Below the pieces are notes generated by a model that saw only the letters and a list, made by a program, of their open reading frames with translations, was not told the DNA's origin and did not search any database. The position numbers and the translations under genes are program-made. Below are positions 23,277-31,446 of a stretch of 32,005 nt of DNA, piece by piece. The DNA comes from G963677915 sp963677915 (GTDB lineage Bacteria; Bacillota; Clostridia; Lachnospirales; Vallitaleaceae). The stretch lies in contig CAXXGE010000036.1 of the NCBI GenBank assembly GCA_963677915.2, positions 1-32,005 on the forward strand, in the 5' to 3' direction. Position 1 is the stretch's first letter. Each line of letters opens with the position of its first letter.

Positions 23277-24431
23277 TTATTTTCTTGTGAAGCGTCTCAG
23301 CTTTGGTATGTTTTTACCCAGCTCTTCAATACAGTAGTCGATTTCCTCTTCCGTTGTATATTTCGAAAAACTGAACCGTATCGCATTGTCCACTTGAACG
23401 TCGTTAAGACCGAGGGCCTTCAGCGTCTCGCTCAGCCCCGACTTGTTGGAAGAGCAGGCAGCTCCTGTCGATACGTAGATGCCCGCCGACTCCAAGGCGT
23501 GAAGCAGCACCTCACCCCTGACATTGTCAAAGCGCATATTCAGTATATTCGGCACCGCATTCTCCAGCGTACCATTCAGGTGCACGTCTTCCAGCCTGTC
23601 AACGACACCTCTGTAAAGGCGAAGTTTCAAGGCTTCCAATTTACTTCTGTTTTCATCAATGTCCTCAAAAGACTGTTTGGCCGCAATGAAAAGTCCTGCA
23701 ACACCCGGTACGTTCTCAGTTCCCGATCTCAGCCCCTTTTGTTGGGACCCGCCATGAATCATAGGAATGATTGATGTCTTTGACGACAGGTACAACGCGC
23801 CAATTCCTTTTGGGCCATGGATTTTATGGGCACTTAAGCTATAGCTGTCTACTTTTGCCTTTTTCAGGTTGATTGGCACTTTTCCGAACCCCTGGACCCC
23901 ATCCACATGGAAATGGCACTGGGCATTGCATGCCTTGACCGCTGCACCTATCGCCTCGATCGGTTGGATTGTGCCAAGCTCATTGTTCACCTGCATGACG
24001 GTGACCAGCACTGTGTCAGGGCGTATCAAAGGCTTCAGTTCTTCCGGGTCAACGAAACCCTTGTCGCCTACAGATAGCACATCCACTCCCCATCCCTGCT
24101 CCGCATAATACCTGACACATGCAGATACGGAAGGGTGTTCAAAGGCCGACATGACCACATGTTTCCCCCGCCTTTTCCGGCTTTCCAGGATGCCTGAGAC
24201 CGCCAGGTTGTTGGCTTCTGTACCACCGGAGGTGAATAGTATTTCCTTGTCCTGCACCCCCAGCTGCCTCGCAAGGAGCATTCTTGTCTGCAGAAGGACC
24301 TTTTCCGCTTCCATACCCTTTTTGTGAAGGGACGAGGGGTTGCCGTATACTTTCAGCATGATCTCCCTCATTGTATCCGCCACATCCTGACTGACAGGCG
24401 TCGTTGCAGCGTTGTCCAAATATGCTTCCAT
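23277..24431 (-). CDS. Cysteine desulfurase (IscS/NifS family)
   Basis: This is a pyridoxal-phosphate enzyme that takes sulfur from cysteine and passes it as persulfide to acceptors. The 384-residue protein opens with YLDNAATTPVS. The PLP lysine is K203 in SLSAHKIHGPKG, the cofactor-contacting HVDGVQ is at 175-180, and the catalytic cysteine is C326 in STGAACSSNKSGLSE. The cysteine loop is long, as in class I desulfurases. Being upstream of thiI with 19 bases between them, it is probably the dedicated donor for tRNA thiolation (the Bacillus NifZ role), rather than general iron-sulfur assembly; no iscU, sufU or iscR is here. GAGGTGA precedes the ATG at 24431. Confidence 0.94.
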   Translation of the reverse strand: MEAYLDNAATTPVSQDVADTMREIMLKVYGNPSSLHKKGMEAEKVLLQTRMLLARQLGVQDKEILFTSGGTEANNLAVSGILESRKRRGKHVVMSAFEHPSVSACVRYYAEQGWGVDVLSVGDKGFVDPEELKPLIRPDTVLVTVMQVNNELGTIQPIEAIGAAVKACNAQCHFHVDGVQGFGKVPINLKKAKVDSYSLSAHKIHGPKGIGALYLSSKTSIIPMIHGGSQQKGLRSGTENVPGVAGLFIAAKQSFEDIDENRSKLEALKLRLYRGVVDRLEDVHLNGTLENAVPNILNMRFDNVRGEVLLHALESAGIYVSTGAACSSNKSGLSETLKALGLNDVQVDNAIRFSFSKYTTEEEIDYCIEELGKNIPKLRRFTRK

Positions 24432-24470
24432 ATTAGTTCACCTCAAGTCGAACTTTCCTTGAATCTCATG

Positions 24471-24495
24471 AAAAAAGGCAGGTCTTTGCCTGCCT
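24471..24495 (-). terminator. Rho-independent terminator after cheY-like gene
   Basis: On the minus strand AGGCAGG (24495-24489) pairs with CCUGCCU (24482-24476) across CAAAGA, followed directly by a run of six U. It should end the hrcA-to-cheY operon. The iscS gene begins about 40 bases further on; I see no convincing promoter in that gap. Confidence 0.88.
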
Positions 24496-24524
24496 GTTGT
24501 CTACCTTGTGTTGCGTATCGTGAT

Positions 24525-24890
24525 TTACATTTCCAGTGCGTTCTCGATTGCCTGGATGACACGTGATTTGGTAAAAGGCTTCACAACGAAATCTTTCGCA
24601 CCGTTCTTGATTGCCTCGATAACCAACTGTTGCTGTCCCATAGCCGTACACATGATGACTTTTGTGTTTGGGCAGGCTGCGAGTATCTGCGGAAGTGCTG
24701 TTACACCATCCATATCAGGCATGGTGATATCCAAAGTTACGATGTCCGGTTGAAGTTCTTTCGTCATGTCGATTGCTTCAAGGCCGTTGCACGCCTCTCC
24801 AGCGATTTCATACCCTTCTGCCACAAGTATTTCTTTCAATACTGTTCTCATGAACATAGCGTCATCGACAATAAGTATTTTTGCTGCCAT
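24525..24890 (-). CDS. CheY-like response regulator receiver protein (orphan)
   Basis: This 121-residue protein is a single receiver domain with no output domain. The acidic pocket is D9-D10 (ILIVDDAMFMR), the phosphorylated aspartate is D54 (VTLDITMPDMDG), and the later KPF lysine (DFVVKPF) and a threonine in MCTAMGQQQ complete the switch residues. AMFMR and MGQQ are the pattern of motility-type CheY. Normally it would bind the flagellar switch after phosphorylation by CheA. No histidine kinase, flagellar or chemotaxis gene is in the window. The gene starts one base after rsmE ends, so it rides on the heat-shock/prmA/rsmE transcript. Confidence 0.9.
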   Translation of the reverse strand: MAAKILIVDDAMFMRTVLKEILVAEGYEIAGEACNGLEAIDMTKELQPDIVTLDITMPDMDGVTALPQILAACPNTKVIMCTAMGQQQLVIEAIKNGAKDFVVKPFTKSRVIQAIENALEM

Positions 24891-24891
24891 T

Positions 24892-25644
24892 CTAGTCTCC
24901 CTCCAAATGAATCATCAAATTGGACAAAACGGCTAGCCCCGCCGTTTCCGTTCGAAGTATTCGACGTCCCAAGCTAACAGGTTCAATGTTATCTTTCATC
25001 AGATGGTCTATCTCGGTTTGGTCGAAGCCACCTTCAGGCCCAACTATGACTGCAATCCCTTTCCGGGCTTGAATAAGCCTGCCAGCCCTCTCGAACAACG
25101 CTTTCGTTGCAGAGATTCCTTCGGCATTCTCATATGGCAGAATCACAAGATCGTAGCTTTCGAGTTCATTACACATCTCTTTGAAGCTGCATGCAGGCGC
25201 AACCCTGGGCACAATGCCTCTTCTGGCTTGTTTGGCGGCTGCCTCCGCAATGCGGTTCCAGCGTTCGATTTTCTTGTCAGCCTGTTTCCCCGACAGTTTC
25301 GCAATGCTTCTTGCCATTGAGACAGGTACTATTTCAGAAGCCCCAAGTTCAACAGCTTTCTGAATGATGAGCTCCATTTTGTCCCCTTTGGGCAGCCCTT
25401 GAAAGAGCGTTATCTCAACGGGCAGCTCGTATTCGCTTTCTGTCTCGTATTGGATTTCCAGGACCACCTGGTCATTTGTAATCGTTTTTATTATACAATA
25501 GTACTCAACGCCTTGTCCATTACTTATTGACAGGGAATCGCCGCACTTCAACCTGAGCACATTGCTGATATGATTCACATCTGAGCCTTCCACGGTTATT
25601 TCATTGCCTTTTGCCGCTTCCGGTGAAATATAGAAACGGGCCAT
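24892..25644 (-). CDS. rsmE: 16S rRNA m3U1498 methyltransferase RsmE
   Basis: RsmE methylates N3 of U1498 in 16S rRNA. It is a SPOUT enzyme with an N-terminal PUA-like domain and a C-terminal knot. The 250-residue protein shows FYISPEAAKGNEITVEGSDVNHISNVLRLKCGD (in parts), then IIQKAVELGASEIVPV. The knot motifs are VIVGPEGGFDQTEIDHL and LGRRILRTETAGLAVLS. It follows prmA by four bases, the conserved yqeT-yqeU pair. Nothing unusual. Confidence 0.95.
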   Translation of the reverse strand: MARFYISPEAAKGNEITVEGSDVNHISNVLRLKCGDSLSISNGQGVEYYCIIKTITNDQVVLEIQYETESEYELPVEITLFQGLPKGDKMELIIQKAVELGASEIVPVSMARSIAKLSGKQADKKIERWNRIAEAAAKQARRGIVPRVAPACSFKEMCNELESYDLVILPYENAEGISATKALFERAGRLIQARKGIAVIVGPEGGFDQTEIDHLMKDNIEPVSLGRRILRTETAGLAVLSNLMIHLEGD

Positions 25645-25648
25645 GGTT

Positions 25649-26578
25649 TCACCCTTTCCTTTTGGCCGCTACAGCAGCCCATTCGCCTTTCCTTACGACC
25701 TCGACGACATCGAAGCCATTTGATTCTAGCGCACTGCACACGTCATCGATCTTGGCAAGGATTATGCCCGAAGATATGAAAAGCCCGCCTTCAGTCATTA
25801 TTTTATTGATATCGGCAGTCAGGAAGATAATGACATCGGCAATGATGTTGGCAACGACCATATCGGCCTTGTGCTGTATCTTCTCGATTAGATCCCCTTC
25901 GAAAATCTCAACCTGGCCTTCAAGCCCGTTGAGCAGGACATTTTCCCTGGCCACCTTGACCGCATTCGGATCGATATCGATGCCGACCACGTTCTCAAAT
26001 CCCAGCTTCCCTCCCGCTATGGACAGGATGCCGCTGCCACAGCCCACGTCCACCAGGGACTTTCTGTTGTCCTTGTACTTTTGCAGAAGTTCTATGCACA
26101 TGGATGTGGTTTCATGGGTGCCTGAACCAAAGGCCATGCCTGGGTCGATTTCTATGACAATGTCGTCTTCCTCTGATTCAATCGTTTCCCACTGAGGCTT
26201 TATCCAAATGTTTTTACCCAATTTGAAGGGTTTGTAGAATTTCTTCCAGTTGTTTGCCCAATCCTCTTCGTGGGTTACATCCCGTTCGACTTTACCGCTG
26301 CCGATATCGACAAACTGCCGAATTTCTTCCAGCATGCTGTGAAGCGCCGCAAAAGAAGCATCCACATCGTCCTCCCGGGAGAAATAGCAGATGACCACCG
26401 CTTCATCCATAGGTTCGATAACCGGATCCAGATAGTCTACATGCATGCGTTTCTGGTCTTCCTCTGTCAGGATATCATCCTGTATTTCAACACCTTTGAC
26501 ATTGAGTTCGTATAGACTTGCAGCTACAATATCGACACTCTCTTTCGAGACGTGCACCATTGCTTTGATCCAATCCAT
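25649..26578 (-). CDS. prmA: Ribosomal protein L11 methyltransferase PrmA
   Basis: PrmA tri-methylates lysines and the N-terminus of ribosomal protein L11. The 309-residue protein has an N-terminal substrate-recognition domain (about 1-60) and a methyltransferase domain. The family motif GMAFGSGTHETTSMC is followed by the SAM loop DVGCGSGILSIAGG, then the acceptor-side DMVVANIIADVI. It is 18 bases after dnaJ, as in most Firmicutes (dnaK-dnaJ-prmA-rsmE). Confidence 0.95.
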   Translation of the reverse strand: MDWIKAMVHVSKESVDIVAASLYELNVKGVEIQDDILTEEDQKRMHVDYLDPVIEPMDEAVVICYFSREDDVDASFAALHSMLEEIRQFVDIGSGKVERDVTHEEDWANNWKKFYKPFKLGKNIWIKPQWETIESEEDDIVIEIDPGMAFGSGTHETTSMCIELLQKYKDNRKSLVDVGCGSGILSIAGGKLGFENVVGIDIDPNAVKVARENVLLNGLEGQVEIFEGDLIEKIQHKADMVVANIIADVIIFLTADINKIMTEGGLFISSGIILAKIDDVCSALESNGFDVVEVVRKGEWAAVAAKRKG

Positions 26579-26596
26579 CCGCTTTCCTTTCGCGCA

Positions 26597-27742
26597 TCAA
26601 TCCAGTGCGTCTTTTACTTTTTCAAAGAAACTCTTTTTCTTATCTTCCGAACCGCCGCCCGGTCCGCCTCTCAATTCATCCAGCTCCCTGAAAAGCTCTT
26701 TCTCCCTGGAAGAGAGGTTCATTGGTGTCTCCACAACAACCGTCACATACTGGTCTCCCCTGTACTTCGGATTATTGACATTCGGCACACCTTTGCCTCG
26801 CAGCCTGAATTTCGTATGTGTCTGTGTACCTTCCTTGATAGCATAGGTCACTTTGCCGTCAACCGTCGGAACCTCTATTTCAGCGCCCAAAGCAGCCTGG
26901 CTGAAACTGATCGGCAACGTGTAGAAAATGTCGTTGCCTTTTCTTTCGAGAATTGCATGAGGCCTTACCATCACGGTAATGATGATGTCACCCTGCGGTC
27001 CGCCGTTGATGCCTGGTTCGCCTTTGCCTCTCAGGCGTATGCTTTGTCCGTGGTCGATACCGGCAGGAACCGAGACAGATATTTTCTTGCGCTCTTTCTT
27101 GTAGCCTGCTCCGCCGCAAGCATCGCAGCGTTCCTTGATGACCTGGCCTGTGCCGTGACAGGTAGGACAGGGCCTTACACTCTGTACAGTGCCGAAAAGT
27201 GTCTGCTGGTTGACCCTCACCTGTCCGCTGCCGTTGCACTGATGGCAGGTTTCCTTCGCAGTACCGTCTTTCGCACCTGTGCCGTGACATGATTCACAAG
27301 GCTCAGAAACCGTCACCTGAATATCCTTTTCCACACCGAACACGGCTTCATCGAATTCCAGTTCCATGTGCACCTGTATATTGGCCCCTTTTTGCGGTGC
27401 ATTGGCCCTTCTTCTCGAACCGCCGCCGAAGAAGTCGCCGAAAATATCGCCGAACATGTCGCCCATGTCATCAAATCCAAATCCGCCGAAACCGCCGCCT
27501 GGTCCACCGCCCTGACTGAAGGCCGCATGGCCGAACTGGTCGTATTGCTGGCGCTTGCCGGAATCGCTGAGTATCTCATAGGCTTCCGTTGCTTCCTTGA
27601 ACTTGTGTTCCGCGTCATCATCATTCTGGTTGCTGTCAGGGTGGAATTGCTTGGCCAGTTTCCTGTACGCCCTTTTTATTTCCGCATCTGTTGCGTTTTT
27701 GCTTACGCCAAGCACTTCATAGTAATCTCTTTTATCCGCCAT
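26597..27742 (-). CDS. dnaJ: Chaperone DnaJ
   Basis: DnaJ delivers clients to DnaK and stimulates its ATPase. The 381-residue protein is a full type I J-protein. The J domain has HPD at 34-36. A Gly/Phe-rich linker (GGGPGGGFGGFGF) follows at about 76-90. Four zinc-binding repeats come next (CESCHGTG, CHQCNGSG, CPTCHGTG, CDACGGAG), then the client-binding domains. It follows dnaK after a 95-base gap that holds a hairpin. AGGTGAT precedes the ATG at 27742. Confidence 0.97.
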   Translation of the reverse strand: MADKRDYYEVLGVSKNATDAEIKRAYRKLAKQFHPDSNQNDDDAEHKFKEATEAYEILSDSGKRQQYDQFGHAAFSQGGGPGGGFGGFGFDDMGDMFGDIFGDFFGGGSRRRANAPQKGANIQVHMELEFDEAVFGVEKDIQVTVSEPCESCHGTGAKDGTAKETCHQCNGSGQVRVNQQTLFGTVQSVRPCPTCHGTGQVIKERCDACGGAGYKKERKKISVSVPAGIDHGQSIRLRGKGEPGINGGPQGDIIITVMVRPHAILERKGNDIFYTLPISFSQAALGAEIEVPTVDGKVTYAIKEGTQTHTKFRLRGKGVPNVNNPKYRGDQYVTVVVETPMNLSSREKELFRELDELRGGPGGGSEDKKKSFFEKVKDALD

Positions 27743-27783
27743 ATTATCACCTGAATATCCTTAAACTTGCTTGTCTTCAATAC

Positions 27784-27821
27784 GCAAACGAGACTTCATG
27801 CTCAGCATGAAGCCTGTTTGC
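27784..27821 (-). other. Long hairpin between dnaK and dnaJ
   Basis: On the minus strand GCAAAC (27821-27816) pairs with GUUUGC (27789-27784), enclosing CUUCAUG (27812-27806) and CAUGAAG (27800-27794) with a five-base loop. No U tract follows, so it is not a standard terminator. It could stabilise the dnaK part or be a processing site. Confidence 0.6.
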
Positions 27822-27838
27822 AGATTCTTATATTATAA

Positions 27839-29707
27839 TTAGTCTTCCTTGAAATCAGCATCGATGACATCGTCGTCGCCGCCGGCATCGTTTGAAGCGC
27901 CTTCTCCGCCTGCAAAGCCTTCAGGGCCTGCTCCAGGCTGAGGTCCGCTTTGCTGATAGAGTTTTCCGCTCACTTCCTGGAACACATGCATCAGGGCATC
28001 TTTCACTTCAGCAATCTCGGAAACGTCAGCATCTCTCATGCTTTCCGCTTTCGACTTAGCAAGGACATCCTTGACTTTTTTGATCTCAGCTTCAAGTTTT
28101 TCCTTGTCGGCAGCCTCAAGCTTATCGCCAACTTCCTCTATTGACTTTTCAGCCTGGAAAACAAGGGAATCAGCTTCGTTTCTCGTATCGATCGCTTCCT
28201 TGCGTTTCTTGTCGGCAGCTTCGAATTCCTGGGCTTCTTTTACAGCCTTGTCGATTTCATCGTCTGAAAGGTTGGTCGAAGCAGTAATTGTGATATGCTG
28301 CTCTTTGCCTGTGCCAAGGTCTTTGGCTTTGACTTTAACGATACCATTCGCATCGATGTCGAATTCAACTTCGATCTGAGGCACGCCTCTTCTTGCAGCA
28401 GGGATGCCATCCAGACGGAAGTTTCCGAGCGTCTTGTTGTCTCTTGCGAATTCCCTTTCACCTTGCACGACGTGGATGTCAACAGCCGACTGGTTGTCTT
28501 CCGCAGTAGAGAATACCTGGGATTTCTTTGTCGGGATTGTTGTATTCCTATCAATCAGCTTGGTTGCAACACCACCGAGTGTTTCAATACCCAGGGAAAG
28601 CGGCGTGACATCTAGGAGAAGGATGTCGCCTGCACCTGCATCGCCAGCAAGCTTTCCGCCTTGGATTGCTGCACCGATTGCTACACATTCATCAGGATTG
28701 ATGCCTTTGAAAGCATCTTTTCCGGTTATGCTCTTGACCGCCTCCTGTACTGCAGGAATCCTTGTGGATCCACCGACCAGAAGAATTTTACTGAGATCGC
28801 TTGCTTCAAGACCGGCATCTTTGAGCGCCTGGCGGACAGGCCCAAGTGTGCTCTTTGTAAGATCATCCGTCAGCTCTTCGAACTTGGCTCTGGAAAGGGT
28901 CACATCCAAGTGTTTTGGTCCGTCCTGTGTTGCTGTGATGAATGGCAGGTTGATGTTGGAAGTTGTCGACGTCGACAGTTCCTTTTTCGCTTTCTCTGCG
29001 GCTTCCTTGAGACGCTGCATCGCCATTTTGTCTGTTGAAAGGTCTACGCCTTCGTTGTTCTTGAATTCGGAGATGAGGTACTTGATGACCCTCTCGTCAT
29101 AGTCGTCACCACCGAGATGGTTGTTTCCGCTCGTAGCCAGAACTTCCAGAACGCCGTCTCCGATTTCAATCAGGGATACGTCGAAAGTACCGCCGCCAAG
29201 GTCATATACCATGATTGTCTGCTCATGCTCATTGTCCAGGCCGTAGGAAAGTGCCGCCGCTGTTGGCTCGTTGATGATTCTTTTCACTTCAAGGCCGGCG
29301 ATTTTTCCAGCATCTTTTGTAGCTTGACGCTGGCTGTCATTGAAATATGCAGGAACTGTGATGACAGCTTCTGTCACTGTTTCGCCAAGATAGCTTTCCG
29401 CATCCGCCTTCATCTTTTGAAGAATCATCGCGGAAATTTCCTGTGGCGAGAAGTTTTTGTCCTCGACACTGACTTTATGGTCTGTACCCATCTCTCTTTT
29501 AATGGAGACAATCGTCTTGTCAGGGTTCGTGATGGCTTGACGCTTCGCAGGCTCACCTACAAGGCGGTCGCCGGATTTAGTGAAAGCAACGACCGACGGT
29601 GTTGTCCTTGAACCTTCAACGTTTGATATGACAACTGGCTTTCCGCCTTCCATGACGGAGACGCACGAGTTTGTTGTTCCCAAGTCGATTCCTATAATTT
29701 TTCCCAT
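27839..29707 (-). CDS. dnaK: Chaperone DnaK (Hsp70)
   Basis: DnaK is the ATP-dependent Hsp70 that binds exposed hydrophobic segments of unfolded proteins. The 622-residue length is typical for Firmicutes, which lack part of the Gram-negative insertion. The nucleotide domain begins IGIDLGTTNSCVSVMEGG, with VYDLGGGTFDVSLIEIGDG and LLVGGSTRIPAVQ further on. The linker is DILLLDVTPLSLGIETLGG (in part), and the C-terminus is acidic. AGGAGG lies upstream of the ATG at 29707. It is 12 bases after grpE, under CIRCE/HrcA control. Confidence 0.98.
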   Translation of the reverse strand: MGKIIGIDLGTTNSCVSVMEGGKPVVISNVEGSRTTPSVVAFTKSGDRLVGEPAKRQAITNPDKTIVSIKREMGTDHKVSVEDKNFSPQEISAMILQKMKADAESYLGETVTEAVITVPAYFNDSQRQATKDAGKIAGLEVKRIINEPTAAALSYGLDNEHEQTIMVYDLGGGTFDVSLIEIGDGVLEVLATSGNNHLGGDDYDERVIKYLISEFKNNEGVDLSTDKMAMQRLKEAAEKAKKELSTSTTSNINLPFITATQDGPKHLDVTLSRAKFEELTDDLTKSTLGPVRQALKDAGLEASDLSKILLVGGSTRIPAVQEAVKSITGKDAFKGINPDECVAIGAAIQGGKLAGDAGAGDILLLDVTPLSLGIETLGGVATKLIDRNTTIPTKKSQVFSTAEDNQSAVDIHVVQGEREFARDNKTLGNFRLDGIPAARRGVPQIEVEFDIDANGIVKVKAKDLGTGKEQHITITASTNLSDDEIDKAVKEAQEFEAADKKRKEAIDTRNEADSLVFQAEKSIEEVGDKLEAADKEKLEAEIKKVKDVLAKSKAESMRDADVSEIAEVKDALMHVFQEVSGKLYQQSGPQPGAGPEGFAGGEGASNDAGGDDDVIDADFKED

Positions 29708-29719
29708 TGTGTTTTCCTC

Positions 29720-30313
29720 CTAATTGACTACTTTGACCATGCTGTATCTAAGCACCTGGTCTCTGTATAGATATCCTTTTTGCATGACTTCGGCTACTTG
29801 GTTGTCGCCGTATTCATCGTTTTCCTCATGACTGACGGCATGGTGAAGGTTCGGATCGAATTCCTGCCCTTCAGCCTCTATTTCTTCAACGCCAATGTCC
29901 GACAAGGTCGCCATCAGCTGCTTGTAAATCATGTCAACGCCTTTTACAAAGGGTTGCTTTTTCTCGTCATCCTTGATGCATGACAACGCTCTTTCAAAGT
30001 TGTCGATGACCGGCAGCAGTTTTTCAAGGACGTCTTTGGCTCCATTCTCGTACATCTGGCTCTTTTCCTTCAAGGTTCTCTTGCGGAAGTTGTCGAATTC
30101 GGCCATCGTCCTTTGCAGCCTGTCGAGGTGTTCTTTCGCCTCTGCTTCTTTCGCGATGAAGCTCTCTGAATAATCGTCAGCCTCTTCTGCCGTTTCCTCA
30201 ACGTCTGTGACATCCGCTTCAACTTCAACTTCTGCTTCCGTCTCCATATCAGTTTCAGGCACTTCGTTCAAATCTTTCTCCACTGTTTTCTTCTTCCTTT
30301 CATCATGAGTCAT
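29720..30313 (-). CDS. grpE: Nucleotide exchange factor GrpE
   Basis: GrpE releases ADP from DnaK and acts as its thermosensor. The 197-residue protein has a long acidic N-terminus (residues 12-60, rich in Glu and Asp). A dimer coiled coil follows (KEHLDRLQRTMAEFDNFRKRTLKE, in parts). The C-terminal beta wing is signed by LHHAVSHEENDEYGDNQVAEVMQKGY (in parts) and ends RDQVLRYSMVKVVN. The start overlaps the last 11 bases of hrcA, so the two are coupled. Confidence 0.96.
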   Translation of the reverse strand: MTHDERKKKTVEKDLNEVPETDMETEAEVEVEADVTDVEETAEEADDYSESFIAKEAEAKEHLDRLQRTMAEFDNFRKRTLKEKSQMYENGAKDVLEKLLPVIDNFERALSCIKDDEKKQPFVKGVDMIYKQLMATLSDIGVEEIEAEGQEFDPNLHHAVSHEENDEYGDNQVAEVMQKGYLYRDQVLRYSMVKVVN

Positions 30314-31337
30314 TGATCAATTCCTCCATGTCCTTGATCAGGCATCTGAGCGCACCGATGGCATTCATGTAGTCCATACGTTTAGGGCCGATGATGCCGA
30401 TAACGCCAAGCGGTCTGCCTCCTATATGATAGGTTGTAGTCACAAGACTGCAGTCCTTCATTTCCTCGATTTCGTTCTCCTCGCCGATGCTGACTTTCAC
30501 GTGGCATTCCTCAACATCTTCGATGTTCTTCATAAGGACGCCTTTCAGCTTGTCCTTGTTCTCGAAGGCCTCGATAAGGTTTGTCGCCTTTTCCATGTTA
30601 CTGAATTCCGGCAACCTCAGCATGTTGATAGCTCCGGATGTATAGATGTCCACATCGTCCACTTCCCTGATTGTCTTGAAAACAACCTCGAGCACTTTGC
30701 TGATGATTTCCTTGTTCTCGCCCGCAAATTCCTTCAGTTCCTCAATAAGAGGAAGGTTGATCATCTCTACCGTTTTTCCATACAGTTCATGATTCAGGAC
30801 AAAGGTGATCTTGTTGAGCGTCTTCTGCTCCACATGCATTTCCAGGTCGATTACATAGTTCTTGATGTTGTTGCCGTCGGTAACGATGACAGCCATGAGC
30901 TTCTTCGGTTCTATTTCTATCAGCTGAATGTTTTTGATGGAGCTTCTGTTGTATTGCGGTGTCGAAACGATAGCCGCATAGTTGGTCGCCTTCGCAAGCA
31001 CCGATGCAATCTGCTGCAGAAGCACTTCGATATGTCCCGCCCTTTTCACCAAGTCTTCAAGCATCGCCTTCCTGTGCTTGCTCCTGCCTCGAAGGTTCAT
31101 CAGGGTATCCACGTAAAGCCGGTATCCCTTGTCCGACGGTATGCGTCCTGCCGATGTGTGGGGCTGTTCAATGAAGCCGAGCTCTTCCAAATCCGACATC
31201 TCATTCCGGATTGTTGCTGGAGATACGCCAAGGTCATAGTTTTTTGAAATGGTTCTCGATCCTACTGGTTCTGCAGTATCCAGGTAGCTATTGATGATTG
31301 CCTGCAGTATCTTTAATTTTCTTTCATTGAGTTCCAT
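30303..31337 (-). CDS. hrcA: Heat-inducible transcription repressor HrcA
   Basis: HrcA binds CIRCE and represses the hrcA and groE operons; GroEL helps it fold, which makes the response sense chaperone load. From the ATG at 31337 it is 344 residues. The N-terminal winged helix shows ERKLKILQAIINSYLDTAEPVG (in parts) and SPATIRNEMSDLEELGFI. The middle and C-terminal domains include IGGRPLGVIGIIGPKRMDY. I prefer MELNERKL at 31337; an ATG five codons upstream (31352) is possible, with GGTGGTGAG between them. First gene after the CIRCE operator, so autoregulated. Confidence 0.96.
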   Translation of the reverse strand: MELNERKLKILQAIINSYLDTAEPVGSRTISKNYDLGVSPATIRNEMSDLEELGFIEQPHTSAGRIPSDKGYRLYVDTLMNLRGRSKHRKAMLEDLVKRAGHIEVLLQQIASVLAKATNYAAIVSTPQYNRSSIKNIQLIEIEPKKLMAVIVTDGNNIKNYVIDLEMHVEQKTLNKITFVLNHELYGKTVEMINLPLIEELKEFAGENKEIISKVLEVVFKTIREVDDVDIYTSGAINMLRLPEFSNMEKATNLIEAFENKDKLKGVLMKNIEDVEECHVKVSIGEENEIEEMKDCSLVTTTYHIGGRPLGVIGIIGPKRMDYMNAIGALRCLIKDMEELINDS

Positions 31338-31375
31338 ATTGCTCACCACCATAACCTATCGGCTTTCGTTTGTTG

Positions 31376-31402
31376 TTAGCACTCGTTAGTATGGAGTGCT
31401 AA
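31376..31402. promoter_or_regulatory. CIRCE operator (HrcA binding site)
   Basis: TTAGCACTC, nine spacer bases, GAGTGCTAA: a perfect nine-base inverted repeat equal to the CIRCE consensus. It lies 39 bases before the hrcA start and 10 bases after the -10, at the likely transcription start, as in other HrcA-controlled dnaK operons. Confidence 0.97.
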
Positions 31403-31411
31403 CACACTTTC

Positions 31412-31440
31412 ATAATAATATTAAAAAGGAGGTTTGTCAA
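31412..31440 (-). promoter_or_regulatory. Sigma-A promoter of the hrcA-grpE-dnaK-dnaJ operon
   Basis: Minus strand TTGACA (31440-31435), 17 bases, TATTAT (31417-31412). The -35 begins six bases past the hemW stop. The start should fall near 31405, beside the CIRCE operator. Confidence 0.88.
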
Positions 31441-31446
31441 CCCCCT

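Noticed and set aside
24432..24470. A promoter for iscS
   Set aside because: No pair of hexamers with acceptable spacing was found between the terminator and the ATG, though one must exist or read-through occurs.
27813..27845. TATAAT after the dnaK stop as a dnaJ promoter
   Set aside because: No -35-like element at the correct distance; the AT-rich sequence fits a spacer.
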